Source: Gliomastix tumulicola
Lineage: Eukaryota > Ascomycota > Sordariomycetes > Hypocreales > Bionectriaceae
Direction of reading: 5' to 3'
DNA length: 64,000 nucleotides
Assembly (NCBI GenBank): GCA_001599755.1
Contig: BCHX01000005.1
Location: forward strand, 2,848,409 to 2,912,408
The position numbers and the translations under genes were made by a program. This document shows, in pieces, positions 49,429 to 59,984 of the stretch (position 1 is its first letter; each line of letters begins with the position of its first letter). Under the pieces are notes generated by a model. It saw only the letters and a program-made list of their open reading frames with translations. It did no database searches and was not told the DNA's origin.

Positions 49429-51530
49429 ATGGATGACGCATCCAAGACCACCACGCGCAAGGCCACCCGCTCGTCGCTGGCCTGCCTCCCCTGCCGCTCC
49501 CGGCATCTGAAGTGCGACGGCGCGCGTCCGTGCTGTGCTCGCTGCGCTGAAGCTGGTGACGAATGCAACTACACGCAGTCCCGGAGAGGCGGGCTGGATC
49601 GAGCGGCGCTGGCAGAGCGGCGGAAACGGCTTGCAGCGGCCGAGGGGCTCTCGTCGATAGGCACGGCAGCAGCAACAGCAGCAGCAGCAGCAAGCCCGCG
49701 AGAGACGAGGACGGCATGGCTGCGGGACGGAGCTGACACGGGCGTCAACGGCTTCCTCAGCAACGGGCTGCTCTCGGGTGCGATCCGGCCTCACCCGGAG
49801 CACGCCGGAGTGTCGCCGCCGCAGCAGCCCCCAGTGCAGTTCGACAGCGTCGAGGGGGACGCCCTGATCGGCACCTTCTACAGGACCTTCCACCGCTTCC
49901 ACCCGTTCGTGCCCCCCCACCGACACCTGGCGTCGCTCTACCGGCAGAGTCCCCCGATGCAGACGCGGCTGCAGCCCCTGATCGCCGTCATCCGCCTCGT
50001 CGGCCGTCTGTATTCGTCCCGCGAGCTCTCCCAGCCCCTCCGCGACGCCGTCGAGGCGAGTTTCGCGACGGCGGACGACGCGGACCCGTTCATGGTGCAG
50101 AGCCGCCTGCTGTACTCGGTCCTGCTCTTCTGGCACAGCTTCCGGGCCGAGGCTAAGGGTGAGATGGACGCGGCGACGCGGAGCGCCATGGACGCGGGCA
50201 TGTTCCGGAGGGAGTTTGCGGGCGAGCATGGCATGGGGGATCCCGTGCTCGTCGAGTCGTGGCGGCGGACGTGGTGGACGCTGTATATTGTCGATGCGTA
50301 TTATGCCGGCACGCTGGGGACGATGAACATGGCTGTTGTGGATGTCGATGCTACGACTGAGCTGCCGTGCGAGGAGGCCGAGTACGAGTCAGGGGTGAGT
50401 GCTGTCTCCTCTCCTTTTCTTACCACTTTCTCGACTGTCGTTGCTAACGATATAAACGATAGAATATCCCCGAGCCCCGGACGCTGGACGACTTCGACTG
50501 CCGCGAGTTCGCCCCCGACGACGCCCCTTTCTCCTCGTTCGCATACCTCATCGGAGCTGTGCGCTGTGCCGCCTCGGCCATCATGTCCACGCCGCGCGCG
50601 CCCATCCAGGACGCCTCGGTCCACGTCGTGCAGGCGGCCGACTCGGCCCTCGGCGCGTGGCTGCTGCTGCTGCCCAAGGGCGAGAAGGGCGTCATGACGC
50701 GGAGCGGCGAGATTGACGAGCTCATGCTGCAGGCCCATCTGCTCATCCACGTGTAAGTCAAGCTCGCAGAAGCACCTCAGTAGCAGCAAGCGATACTGAC
50801 TCTCGGATATAGATCAACCATCGGCCTGCACAGACCACTATCAGACCTCAAGTTCAACGCCGTAGAGGACGTCTCGTCCTGCGCCCGCGAGCCGCCCCTC
50901 GACAATCCTACGCCGGACCTCGTCAATGTGCACACGGTCCGCGTCCTGCGCGCCGTCGAGGGCCAGATCCGCCTCCTCACGCTCGCGACATCCAACACCG
51001 GCTCTTCAGCGACGTCATCATCACCCGCGACGATGCTGCCCTTCTCGCACACGCCCTTCACGACGTGCATGGTCAGCGAGGGCACGCTGGCCCTGCTCTC
51101 GGCGTGCAAGTTCCTGCTTCAGGGCCGGGAGCTGGCCGTCGCGCGGGACCAGATCCGGATGACGGTGGGCTGTCTGCGGCAGCTCGGGGAGCTGTGGCCG
51201 CGGGCGGCGCGGAACGTGCAGGAGATACAGATGATTGCGAGGCATGTGCTGGGGCTGGGGTCCTCCTCTTCTTCTTCCCTGAAGGGAGGTAGTAGTAGTA
51301 GCAGCAGCAGCAGCATCAACGGCAGCAAAAGTCTGCTCAGCGCGGAGGGGAGTGCTGCCCTGCCGGTGCCGAGTTTGTCCGGGTGCGAGGGTGGGAGCAG
51401 CAGCGGGCTGAGCTCGGTTGAGGTCGGCGGCGACATGTTCTCTGGGGAGGGGCTGGACACGATCTGTGGATGGTACAATTGGACGGATTTGGGGACGGAC
51501 TATTCATGGCTCCTGACGCCCGAGTCGTGA
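49429..51530 (+). CDS. Zn2Cys6 fungal-specific transcription factor
   Basis: Predicted pathway-specific regulator. Three exons (49429-50394, 50463-50752, 50813-51530) encode 657 residues. The zinc cluster starts early: Cys19, 22, 29, 35 or 36, 39 and 46 (SSLACLPCRSRHLKCDG). An alanine stretch (TAAATAAAAA) follows. The middle-homology domain runs from about 140 to 320 (IGTFYRTFHRFHPFVPPHRH; SWRRTWWTLYIVDAYYAG). The C-terminal third has serine runs (SSSSSSLKGGSSSSSSSS) and ends YSWLLTPES. The stop is only 51 bp from the convergent MDR stop. Neighbouring MDR, cupin and mutase-like genes suggest a small regulated set; that is inference. Confidence 0.92.
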
Positions 51531-51580
51531 ATGCTAGACGTGGCTGTACTATCTTGGATGTAATACTTAATGTGTATTCT

Positions 51581-52531
51581 CTACTCTGAAAAGTCGATGA
51601 CTACCTTGTACCCCCTCCCCCTTCCCTGCGCACACGCCCACGCCTCCTTGGCCTCGGAGAAGGGGAATGATCTCGTTGCTATTGGCTTCAGTGTTCCCTC
51701 GGCGACCATCTCCGCCCCCTTTTGGAGCTGTGCCGCATCGGGCGACACGATGAAGTGTGAGTATTTGACGTTCGGGTGCCTGCTCGCCTCCTGGGGCGGA
51801 CTCCCTCCAAACGCCCAAGCCGGCGCGGGATCCCCGATGGTGAGGATCGTGCCGTCGTGCGTGACCGTCTCCCAGCTCTTACTCAGAACCTCGCCGCCAA
51901 CCGTGTCGAAGACGACCTCGATATCACGCAGCGTGTGCTCCCAGCCGGGGCTAGCGTAGTCGAGCGTCTCGTGCGCGCCCAGCTCTCTCAGTGTCTCGTG
52001 ATGGTGAGTCGACGCCACTGCGATGATATACGCGCCCGTGAGCCTCCTCGCAAGCTGCACAAACATCACACCCACAGCCCCCGACGCCCCCGTCACCAGC
52101 ACGCGCGTCCCGTCCTTGAGACCGCCCCGTTCTGCCACGACCTCCCACGCCGTGAGCAGCGGGATCGGCAGCGCCGCAGCCTCAGCGTGCGTCAGTCCCT
52201 GACCCTTCAGCGCCACCTCGTCGTCGCCGCAGGCCACAAACTCGGCCTGTCCCTCGCCGCCGTCCGCGTGGAGCATCCCGTACACCTCGTCCCCGATCTT
52301 GTGTCTCCCCGCATACGCGGCCCCGACCTCGACGACGACGCCGGAGATGTCGTGGCCCGGGATGCGCGAGGGCGTGGCGTAGAGCTCCGGCCACGTGAGC
52401 TCGGGGCCGGTGATGCCCGCCGCGTGGACGCGGAGCAGGAAGCCCGAGGGCTTGGGGATGGGCTTTTCGGCGGAGGACGTCGTCGTCAGGTTGGGGGAGG
52501 AGGAGTCTCCTAGCACTTGGACGGCTCGCAT
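51581..52531 (-). CDS. MDR-family NADP-dependent oxidoreductase (quinone reductase-like)
   Basis: A 316-residue intronless medium-chain dehydrogenase/reductase without the usual zinc ligands. The GroES-like N-domain has VHAAGITGPELTWPELY and RIPGHDISGVVVEVG. The Rossmann fold follows with VLVTGASGAVGVMFVQLARR near 150-170, the nucleotide-binding loop. It resembles the QOR/zinc-binding-dehydrogenase-like enzymes of fungi, often used on enones or quinones. The ATG at 52531 gives MRAVQVL, a normal start; upstream in-frame codons look untranslated. It is divergent from the cupin, sharing a 383-bp promoter with a TATA box at 52651-52658 on this gene's side. Confidence 0.9.
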   Translation of the reverse strand: MRAVQVLGDSSSPNLTTTSSAEKPIPKPSGFLLRVHAAGITGPELTWPELYATPSRIPGHDISGVVVEVGAAYAGRHKIGDEVYGMLHADGGEGQAEFVACGDDEVALKGQGLTHAEAAALPIPLLTAWEVVAERGGLKDGTRVLVTGASGAVGVMFVQLARRLTGAYIIAVASTHHHETLRELGAHETLDYASPGWEHTLRDIEVVFDTVGGEVLSKSWETVTHDGTILTIGDPAPAWAFGGSPPQEASRHPNVKYSHFIVSPDAAQLQKGAEMVAEGTLKPIATRSFPFSEAKEAWACAQGRGRGYKVVIDFSE

Positions 52532-52914
52532 ATTTGTTGGGTGTTTTTTTTCTTCTTTTCGTTGGAAGTGAAAGATAGATAGTATTTGGTTGAGGCGGGA
52601 TGGCAGGGGATCGTCGACCGGGGCTTGCCCAGAGCGGAAGACCGAGGGCTTATATATACGGAACTCGTCCCCAACAATGTTCACTGAAAGCCGTCAGAGG
52701 AGGAGGGATAGACGTCTTGGCTATCCGGAATGAGAACGACACGGCGCCGGGAATCGATGTGGAGATCGGGCATCGGATACCCGGATTGCCGGCGCCGACC
52801 CGGCCGGAGCCCGGAGGAGTATAAAGGGCAGACATTCGTGCTTTTAACGTCACCAAGCACATCTCAAGCATAGTATCAGCCGTTCTCCATCGAACAATAC
52901 CAAAATCAACCACA
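52532..52914. promoter_or_regulatory. Divergent MDR / cupin promoter with two TATA boxes and CGG-rich core
   Basis: TATATATA at 52651-52658 faces the MDR gene (about 120 bp to its ATG). TATAAA at 52820-52825 faces the cupin (about 90 bp to its ATG). Between them lie repeated CGG/CCG triplets: ATCCGGAA near 52723-52730, CCGGATTGCCGG at 52781-52792 and ACCCGGCCGG near 52798-52807. Such triplets are the half-sites bound by Zn2Cys6 factors, and one is encoded next door. The functional link is inference. Confidence 0.6.
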
Positions 52915-53373
52915 ATGGACTCCGAAACAGCCAAGAAAACGCAAGTGTCACCGCCCTCCTCCCCCCATCACAATCACACCTACCACTAACACTCACCCCC
53001 CAGCTCCCGCCCCCGCGAGACGGTCAAGCTCCTCTACGACTACGAGCTCCGCAACGCGCCGGGCAAGTCCATCGTCGCGCTCGAGGTCTCCTTCCCGCCC
53101 GACGGCTGGACGCCGCCGCACACGCACGCGGGCGCGACGGTCGTGGCCGTCGTCACCGAGGGCACCGTCCTCAGCGGCATGAACGGGAACCCGCCGCGCG
53201 TGTACGCCGTCGGGGAGAACTTCATGGAGCTGCCGGGGTGCCACCACACCGTCGGCGAGAACAACAGCAAGGAGGTGCCGGCCAAGATGGTGGCGACCAT
53301 GGTCGTGGACACGGACGTCATCCGGGGCGGCCAGTACCAGAACCTGGTGGTGCTGGACGCGGGGTGGGAGTGA
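52915..53373 (+). CDS. Small cupin-domain protein
   Basis: Single-cupin protein of 131 residues, probably a metal-binding barrel; substrate unknown. Exons 52915-52940 and 53004-53373. The barrel motif 1 is PPHTHAGATVVAVVTEG (two His and a Glu as likely metal ligands), and motif 2 contains GENFMELPGCHHTVGENNS with further His. The intron begins GCAAGT and ends CCCCAG: only this GC donor gives the right phase, while the nearby GT at 52947 would break the frame. No signal peptide is apparent. The stop lies 82 bp from the convergent mutase-like gene. Homologous small cupins occur as detoxification or secondary-metabolism accessory proteins; none can be assigned here. Confidence 0.85.
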
Positions 53374-53454
53374 TTACGGAGCATACCTAGCATTACTGTA
53401 GACTACTGAACGAACAGTCTTTCCACATTTCTCTTAGCAGTAACTACTACTCAG

Positions 53455-54552
53455 CTATACCTTCTCCCCCTTGATCAAGAGAGCCATGCTCGAACCCTCC
53501 TTGACGCGGAACACAGCCGAGCCCACCAGCATCTGGATCGTCCGGATCGCAAACGAGTGACAGACCAGCAGCAGGAACTCCCCCGCGTCCCCGTCCCAGA
53601 TGTCGTCCAGCGCCTTCTGCTTCCGCCGCACGTGATCCGCGTCGTCCTCGTGCTCCTCCCACCGCAGCGGATCGCCCTCCTCGAACCCGTCCTCGAAGAC
53701 GTACCCCCTACCGCCCCAGTGCGTGTCGATGTGCGTGCGCGTGCGCCGGCGGTCGCACGTGTGCCCGTTCCAGCGCTCGCGGAGCGTCTCCTTCACGATG
53801 GCGCGGAACGGGGCCGGGAGGACGGGCCGGTAGGCGAGGTCGGTGGTCTGCAGGCAGCGCGAGAGCGGGCTGGCGTAGACAGTGGAGGGCAGAGGCGCGC
53901 CGTCGCGGGTGAAGAGGGTGGCGTAAAAGGAGGAGAGGGCGCGGGCTTGGGACTCGCCTTCGGGGGCGAGGTAGGAGTCGAACCAGTAGTTGACGCCGTC
54001 GCCGTTGAGGAGGGCCCAGTGGTTCTGGGGGAGTCAGTTGGTCTGGGGGTAGGGCAAAGAAAGAGTAGAAAGAAACAGGAGTGAACGTACGTCCCACGCC
54101 TCGACGCCGACCTCGACGCTCTTCTGGTTGTGGTAGCCGACGCCGTGTCTCGTCAGGTAGAGCACCTTGTACGCCACGCCCTCGGGTGCCTCCCGGTTGA
54201 GAGCCCGCACATGCTCGGCGAAACGCGGCCAGTCCTGCGTGTAGTCCGCCGTCTCATGCTCCGAAGCCGTGCCGTTGGTGACTCCGTTGGAGGTGCTGTT
54301 GACCCCGTTGACCCCGTTGGCAACTCCGTTAGTAGCAGCTCCGTTAGTGGTAGCTCCGTTGGGAACAGGAACAGCAGTATCAGACGGATACTCCCGGTGA
54401 AGCAGGCCGAGCCTCGGCTGCGTGGGCAGCTTCCCGTCAGGCAAGTCCTCGGTCGTGAACTCGCGGAAGACGCCCGGGACGACCGAGAACGTCCATTTGG
54501 GGACGTACCCGAGCAGGTAGCTGCTGTTGCCCTGCGGGAACTTGCTGGCCAT
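53455..54552 (-). CDS. Phosphoglycerate mutase-like (histidine phosphatase) family protein
   Basis: Member of the histidine phosphatase superfamily, similar to fungal PMU1-type proteins. Two exons (54552-54091, 54024-53455) encode 343 residues. The catalytic His lies in YLTRHGVGYHN, about residue 133. Later elements include STVYASPLSRCLQTT (second Arg), ERWNGHTCDRR and LLLVCHSFAIRTIQ (a catalytic His). An Asn-Gly-Val/Ala/Thr repeat linker (about 65-97) sits before the catalytic core, coded by an internal minisatellite. It may be a phosphatase on a small phosphate ester rather than a true glycolytic mutase. It lies convergent with the cupin. Confidence 0.88.
54271..54362 (-). repeat. Coding minisatellite in the mutase-like gene
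   Basis: Repeated CTCCGTT/ACCCCGTT-type units code for Asn-Gly-(Val/Ala/Thr) triplets in the N-terminal linker. Units are of 9-15 bp and imperfect. Confidence 0.8.
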
Positions 54553-55953
54553 TGTGGAGGTTACAGAGTGGGTTAACTAAGACTGAGAAGCTCGACTGGG
54601 AAGAAGTCTTCCTAAGTAGAAAGAAATTCAAGAAGTTGGACTTTGACGATGCATGCAAGCATATCCTACAAATCCATGAAGAGGAAAAAAAAATAAAAAA
54701 TAAATAAATGGCTCACACCCCTAGCTATATATACACCAGAACAACACCATCCAAGTCCTGTCTTCACCTCTGCCCATGCGAACCAACAAAAGCGAACGAA
54801 GAAAGGCGGACGGAAAACCCGAGTGTGAAGCAGACAACTAGTTCGTCACATGAATGTGTGTGTGTGTCGTGTGTCTGTGAATCGTACTTGGGCAGCCTCA
54901 CCGGTTCGCCAAGAAGTGTAACCCTGCATATTTCCCTCCCCACCCATCTCAACCGTTCCCTTTTCAACCACCGTCTTTTTTTTCCTGTTCTTCACCGGCA
55001 TTCCTTGATAAGCAGGGCAAGACGAAGGGGGGTCTTGCTATGTGTGTGTGCGGACCATCTTCGCTTGTCACGGGAATTGCCCAATCACGGCGTCCTCAGT
55101 TTCCGTCTCACCGCCCCAGAAAACCTGACAGCTCAGTTTTTTTTTTTTTTTTTTTTAGTTTCTTTTTTTTCACTCTTCCCGTCTTTTTCACTTTGTTAGG
55201 TCTAAGGCTGACATTTCTATCCAATGTCGCACACCGTCTCTGCATCAGCTGACCCCGGAGAAACGTGACGACTCTTGCCGACTTTTGCCTCATCGGCCGT
55301 CGTACCGGCGTGGCGGTAGACCGCCCTGGAACGGCTGGGGATGTGACACCGGCGAAGATATTGACTGAACCAACGGGGTTGATCCTGGTAGGGGGAGGGA
55401 AAAAGTGATCATGTGATGGTTGCTTGAACGGACGGAAGGACAAGGGAAGGGGGCGGCGGACTCGAAACTGGGCGAGGAGCGAGCGGGTGACGGACCCCCC
55501 ACGCTTGTAGCAACCAACAAGGGGACTTACGGACTCGCAGTCAGCAAAGTGAAGCGGGCAATCCGGGGTGTGTGTGTGTGTGCCGTCTTGTATGTCCCCC
55601 CCTCACGGCCCTGCTTCAAGGAGAAGCTCGCGTGAGGGTGGGATGGGAGGGGGAGAAGGGCGTAGTGTAAGCCGGGCAACTGACGAGGGATGCACACCGG
55701 ACCGGGTCGAAGGACCGGCAAATCTCAAGGAGGCCTCAGAGGAAGACAGGCCGCCATGCCATGGCCATTTTCATGCTTGTGATTTCGTCATTTTATCGTT
55801 CCGATTTTTTGATTACCCCCTTGCATAGGTACATAAGTCATCGCCCGTCGTGAGATCTGTCCCCCCTTTTTTGTATTCTAAGCCCAAGATAATGAAGTAG
55901 GAAAAAAAAGAAGGCAGAGGGGGAGGGGAAGTAGAGACAAACGGTAAGCCGGC
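54553..55953. other. Spacer between mutase-like gene and ADE5,7
   Basis: 1.4 kb with the mutase-like promoter and the ADE5,7 3' region. A T20 tract lies at 55137-55156 and short TG runs near 54856 and 55568. Open frames are short and lack domains. Confidence 0.55.
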
Positions 55954-58323
55954 TCAGTCCGTCCACGCATCCAACCCGTTCACTGCGCAACCCGCCTTGC
56001 CGTCACTCCTCACCAACCTTCCAATCTGGAACACCCTCTCCCCGGACGCCTCGAGCGAACCCCTCACCTCGTCCGCCCTGGTCTCGTCCACGGCCACGAC
56101 CATGCCCACACCGGCATTGAAGGTCCGCACCATCTCCTTCGGCTCGACGCGGCCCGCCGTCTTGAGCCACCGGAACACGGGCGGCACTTCCCACGTACCG
56201 TAGTCGATGGACGCAGAGAGTGTGGGGGGCAGCATGCGCGGCACGTTCTCTACGAGACCGCCTCCCGTGATGTGTGCGAGACCCTTGATCTGGGAGAGAA
56301 CCGGTAGGAGAGACCGCACGTAGATGCGCGTCGGCGTAAGGAGCGAGGCTCCAGCTGATGACGCACTTGCGTCCCAGGGTGCCGGCGAGGAGTAGGAGAC
56401 GTTGGCGGACGCGAGGATGCGGCGCACGAGGGAGAAGCCGTTCGAGTGCACGCCTGCGGATGCAAGACCAAGGAGTACGTCGCCCTCGCGCATCTCGTTC
56501 GTCCGGGGCAGCCTTACTGCCTCGGTCACGCTGCCGACTGCACACCCAGCCGCATCGTAGTCGTCACCCTGATACATGCCCGGCATCTCGGCGGTCTCGC
56601 CACCGACAAGCGCACAGCCGGCCTGCCGGCATCCCTCTGCAACGCTCTCGACAAAAGACGCCGCAGTGCTCAGGTCGAGCTTGCTGCAGCCGTAGTAGTC
56701 GAGGAACATAAGCGGCGTGGCGCCCTGGACGACAAGGTCGTTCACGTTCATGGCGACGAGATCAATGCCCACCGTGTCGTGCCTCTTCATCGCCTGAGCG
56801 ATCATGAGCTTCGTGCCCACGCCGTCGATAGCACCAACAATGACAGGTGCGTCAGGGCCAAAGCCCGCCTTGGAGAGGTCGACCTCGCCTCCGAAGCCGC
56901 CGATCTCGGCGTCCGCACCAGGTCGCTTGGTGCTCGCGACGGCCTTCTTGATCTTCTCTACAAAGTCGTTGCCTGCCGCAATGTCCACGCCCGCAGAAGC
57001 ATACGTCATACCGGCAGGCTTATCTGCCGTCGTCCGGAACGCCCTGTAGGCAATATCCTTGCGGTAGAACATGTTCTCAAACACAATCGTCCCGTCGGAC
57101 AATGCTGCGTAGGCGGCATCGACGGCGGAACGGAGAGAGTCGCCGACCGAGTTGATGGCAATGACACGGCCACCCGACGTCTTGAGCTGGCCATTCTCCA
57201 GCTTCGTGCCGGCATGGAAGATGGTGCTCCCAGCAGGCGCCTCCTTGACGGCCATAGGCGTACCCTTGGGGTAAGAGCCCGGGTATCCACCGGCGGCGAG
57301 GACGACGGTAGCACTGAACTTGGTCTCGTCGATCTTCAGAGTGATGTTGTCGAGGTAACCCCCCGCGCAGGCCAGCATGGCCTCTGCCAGGTCCGTGTCA
57401 GCAGACAGCAGTGGGAGGACGGTCTGCGTCTCGGGGTCGCCGAAGCGCACGTTGTACTCGAGCACCTTGGGCCCCGCACTCGTGATCATCAGTCCGGTGA
57501 ACAGGACGCCACGGAACGGCTGCTTCTCTCTCCGCATGCCGGCAATGGTAGGCTCCAGGACCTCCCTGTCGATCCGGTCGGTGAGCTCCTTGGTGGCGAT
57601 ATTCGTAGGCGCGTAGCAGCCCATGCCGCCCGTGTTGGGGCCCAAGTCACCATCAAAGATGCGCTTGTGGTCCTGTGCCAGTGGCAGCGAGCGGATCGTG
57701 TAGCCGTCACAGAAGGTGAGGACGCTGAGCTCGTCGCCCAGGAGCAGCTCCTCAATGACAACCTCAGACCCCGCATCCCCAAACGCCTTGTCCACCATGA
57801 TCTCCTTCAGTCCGGCCTTGGCCTCCTCCTTGCTCTGCGGGATGATGACGCCCTTGCCAGCAGCTAGTCCGGTCGCCTTGATCACAACATCGTGCCCGAC
57901 CGAGTCGATGTACGCCGCCGCCTTGTCGTAGTCGTCAAAGTTCTCGTACGCCGCCGTCGGGATGTTGTACTTCTTCATAAAGTCCTTCGAGTACGTCTTG
58001 CTGCCCTCAAGCCTGGCGGCCTCCTTCGACGGGCCGAAGACGGGGATGCCCGCCGCGCGGAAGAAACCCTCGACGCCATCGACGAGGGGCGCCTCGGGGC
58101 CAGGAACAACAAGATCGATATTCTCGGCGCGAGCGAGGGCGACGAGGGCCGGGAAGTCGTCGGCGGAGACCGAGGTCACATTCGAGACCTTGGGGCAGGT
58201 AGCGGTGCCTCCGTTACCGGGGACGGCGAGAATGCGCGAGACACGCGGGGACTGGCTGAGCTTCCAGGCGAGGGCGTGCTCACGGCCACCGTTGCCGATG
58301 AGGAGGATGCTAAGGTCGGCCAT
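55954..58323 (-). CDS. ADE5,7: Bifunctional GAR synthetase / AIR synthetase
   Basis: Catalyses two steps of de novo purine synthesis: phosphoribosylamine to GAR (PurD part) and FGAM to AIR (PurM part), as one cytosolic polypeptide. Intronless, 789 residues, near the 802 of the yeast enzyme. The GARS half (1-about 430) opens with [16 protein letters not shown] and holds an ATP-grasp fold ([12 protein letters not shown]). The AIRS half (about 440-789) shows [13 protein letters not shown] and [20 protein letters not shown]. The start is MADLS at 58323; the upstream open frame is not conserved. It is divergent from the hemerythrin-like gene. Identification is firm. Confidence 0.97.
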   Translation of the reverse strand: MADLSILLIGNGGREHALAWKLSQSPRVSRILAVPGNGGTATCPKVSNVTSVSADDFPALVALARAENIDLVVPGPEAPLVDGVEGFFRAAGIPVFGPSKEAARLEGSKTYSKDFMKKYNIPTAAYENFDDYDKAAAYIDSVGHDVVIKATGLAAGKGVIIPQSKEEAKAGLKEIMVDKAFGDAGSEVVIEELLLGDELSVLTFCDGYTIRSLPLAQDHKRIFDGDLGPNTGGMGCYAPTNIATKELTDRIDREVLEPTIAGMRREKQPFRGVLFTGLMITSAGPKVLEYNVRFGDPETQTVLPLLSADTDLAEAMLACAGGYLDNITLKIDETKFSATVVLAAGGYPGSYPKGTPMAVKEAPAGSTIFHAGTKLENGQLKTSGGRVIAINSVGDSLRSAVDAAYAALSDGTIVFENMFYRKDIAYRAFRTTADKPAGMTYASAGVDIAAGNDFVEKIKKAVASTKRPGADAEIGGFGGEVDLSKAGFGPDAPVIVGAIDGVGTKLMIAQAMKRHDTVGIDLVAMNVNDLVVQGATPLMFLDYYGCSKLDLSTAASFVESVAEGCRQAGCALVGGETAEMPGMYQGDDYDAAGCAVGSVTEAVRLPRTNEMREGDVLLGLASAGVHSNGFSLVRRILASANVSYSSPAPWDASASSAGASLLTPTRIYVRSLLPVLSQIKGLAHITGGGLVENVPRMLPPTLSASIDYGTWEVPPVFRWLKTAGRVEPKEMVRTFNAGVGMVVAVDETRADEVRGSLEASGERVFQIGRLVRSDGKAGCAVNGLDAWTD

Positions 58324-59006
58324 TGCGTGTCGACTTCGAGATGGAGGGGAGTGTCTGTTTGTACGACTCAGCACACAGCAGACAGAGAAACACAGCAGCA
58401 CGTCATCCGCACAATGCAGTGTTGGGCGTTGAGGTTCAAGTTGGACCGACGCGGGGCATCGCCAGAGAAGAAAAAAAAAAGGCAAAATTCAATTGACATT
58501 TGACAAGTGACAGCCCCACTTTGGAGGGGTAAAACCGTCACCATGGGATTTCCGCAAACAGACTAGCGGTGGTGGTGGGTCCATCTCTCTCTAGTGCGCT
58601 CTACCGCGCGGCTTCCAAAAAGAGACATTTCCTCGGAGCGCCCTGGGCATTTTCTCACGCACCAATCGCCCCGATCCATCAGCTCACAATGAGCGAGGAT
58701 CCGATAGCTTTCGTGAATACATAATCCTTTCCTTGCTTTATAAGGCGGCCTGTCGCACTGGTTCGCTCTCATCCATCTCGTGACCTCTGTCTTCTTCCGT
58801 TCCTTGAGTCTCAGTCCTGCATCACCACCATCATCCTGTCGCACCGTCCTCGCTGGCTCGTGACATGTGCGCTGGCGTTGCATGAACACAGCCTGTCGTC
58901 TATCCATGCCCAGACTCACGTCCTCTCGGTCAGGAGATCAGTTTTCAATAATCCGCATGCTGTATCTGCTTCAGTCTTAACACCACGTCCGTCACACTCG
59001 TTCATC
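58324..59006. promoter_or_regulatory. Divergent promoter region ADE5,7 / hemerythrin-like
   Basis: 683-bp spacer between divergent starts. It carries the motif AAGTGACAGCCCCACTTT at 58505-58522, about 182 bp upstream of ADE5,7, nearly identical to one at 63729. No gene or TATA box was recognised. Confidence 0.45.
58505..58522. promoter_or_regulatory. Shared 18-bp promoter motif, copy 1
   Basis: AAGTGACAGCCCCACTTT, differing by one base from the copy at 63729-63746. A binding factor is not known to me. Confidence 0.4.
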
Positions 59007-59681
59007 ATGCCCAAGCGGTCCAAAGACACCCAGCCGGAGCAACCGCCCGCGCCAGTCGAGGGTGACACAACCAACACAACCAACACACCCGACGATGACA
59101 CCAAGCTGCCCGCCCTCACGCCCCAGGAGTTCAAGAGCTATAACTCCATGGCCGAGCGGATGAAATTCTTCGTAACACCCTCTCCCACCACCACCACTTC
59201 TCGTACCACTTGCTTCTCTTATCAGCTGACCTTTTTCCCTTCCCCCCCCCCTCCCCAGCATGACCGCTTCCGCCAGACCTGGTCGCTCCTCTGGAAGGCC
59301 TGCACGACCAACAAGCGGCCGCAGGGCATGACGATCCGGCAGTTCCTCGACCGCGGCCTCCTCTTCTGCGAGCACCTCCACATGCACCACTCCATCGAGG
59401 AGCGCTCCGTGTTCCCGATGCTCGCCCGCCGCATGCCCGAGTTCCGCGGCGACCTCCCCGGCCAGCACAAGACCATCCACACCGGGCTCGACGCCTTCGC
59501 GGCCTACCTGCGGCAGTGCAAGGCGGGCGAGGCCGACCTCGACATGAGCGAGCTGCGCGGCAAGATGGAGGGCTGGGGCCCCGTGCTGCTCGAGCACCTG
59601 GACGACGAGGTGAGGGCGCTCGGCGCGGAGAACATGCGCAAGTACTGGACGGCGGACGAGGTGCGGAAGATGGGCATGTGA
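59007..59681 (+). CDS. Hemerythrin-like (HHE domain) protein
   Basis: Predicted cation-binding four-helix bundle, possibly diiron. Exons 59007-59171 and 59259-59681 encode 195 residues. Candidate metal ligands in order: HDRFRQTWSLL, FCEHLHMHHSIEERSVFP (the HHE core), QHKTIHTGLD and LLEHLDDEV. The N-terminal 45 residues are polar and Thr/Asp-rich, likely disordered. The intron (GTAACA donor, CAGCTGAC branch, CCCCAG acceptor) is 87 bp and free of in-frame stops, so retention would add 29 residues before the first helix. The ATG at 59007 (MPKRSK) was chosen over an upstream in-frame ATG. It is divergent from ADE5,7; function is uncertain. Confidence 0.88.
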   Translation: MPKRSKDTQPEQPPAPVEGDTTNTTNTPDDDTKLPALTPQEFKSYNSMAERMKFFVTPSPTTTTSRTTCFSYQLTFFPSPPPPQHDRFRQTWSLLWKACTTNKRPQGMTIRQFLDRGLLFCEHLHMHHSIEERSVFPMLARRMPEFRGDLPGQHKTIHTGLDAFAAYLRQCKAGEADLDMSELRGKMEGWGPVLLEHLDDEVRALGAENMRKYWTADEVRKMGM

Positions 59682-59984
59682 AAGTAAAAAAGAGGGTGAA
59701 TCATTTGTGTAATTTATGTACATATGCGTTAGAAAATCGTTCTTTTGGATATATAGCCAACCAACCAGTCTTTGTCTCCGTCTATACATTGTATATGCCG
59801 AGAGCGCGGTGGCTACCCGAGACATTGGACCTGATGTAACCCCAAGACGACATGGCCATAACATCAATCTCAAGCAGGAAGAAAAAAAGGGAGGGGGAAT
59901 CCAGCTACTTTTTTCAACAATCCAAACGCATGCTGCTCTAGCAAAGCATCACCATCACCACTACCATAACCATCACGCAGCGCC
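59682..59984. other. Convergent 3' spacer
   Basis: 303 bp between converging stops (hemerythrin-like and PEX11-family). Expected 3' UTRs only; no gene seen. Confidence 0.6.

Noticed and set aside
56446..57867. 473-codon plus-strand frame opposite ADE5,7
   Set aside because: Lies entirely antisense to a highly conserved gene; composition is the mirror of its codon bias, with no domain.
58324..58485. 54-codon N-terminal extension of ADE5,7
   Set aside because: Not expected in the family; the conserved GNGGREH motif begins right after MADLS, giving the usual length.
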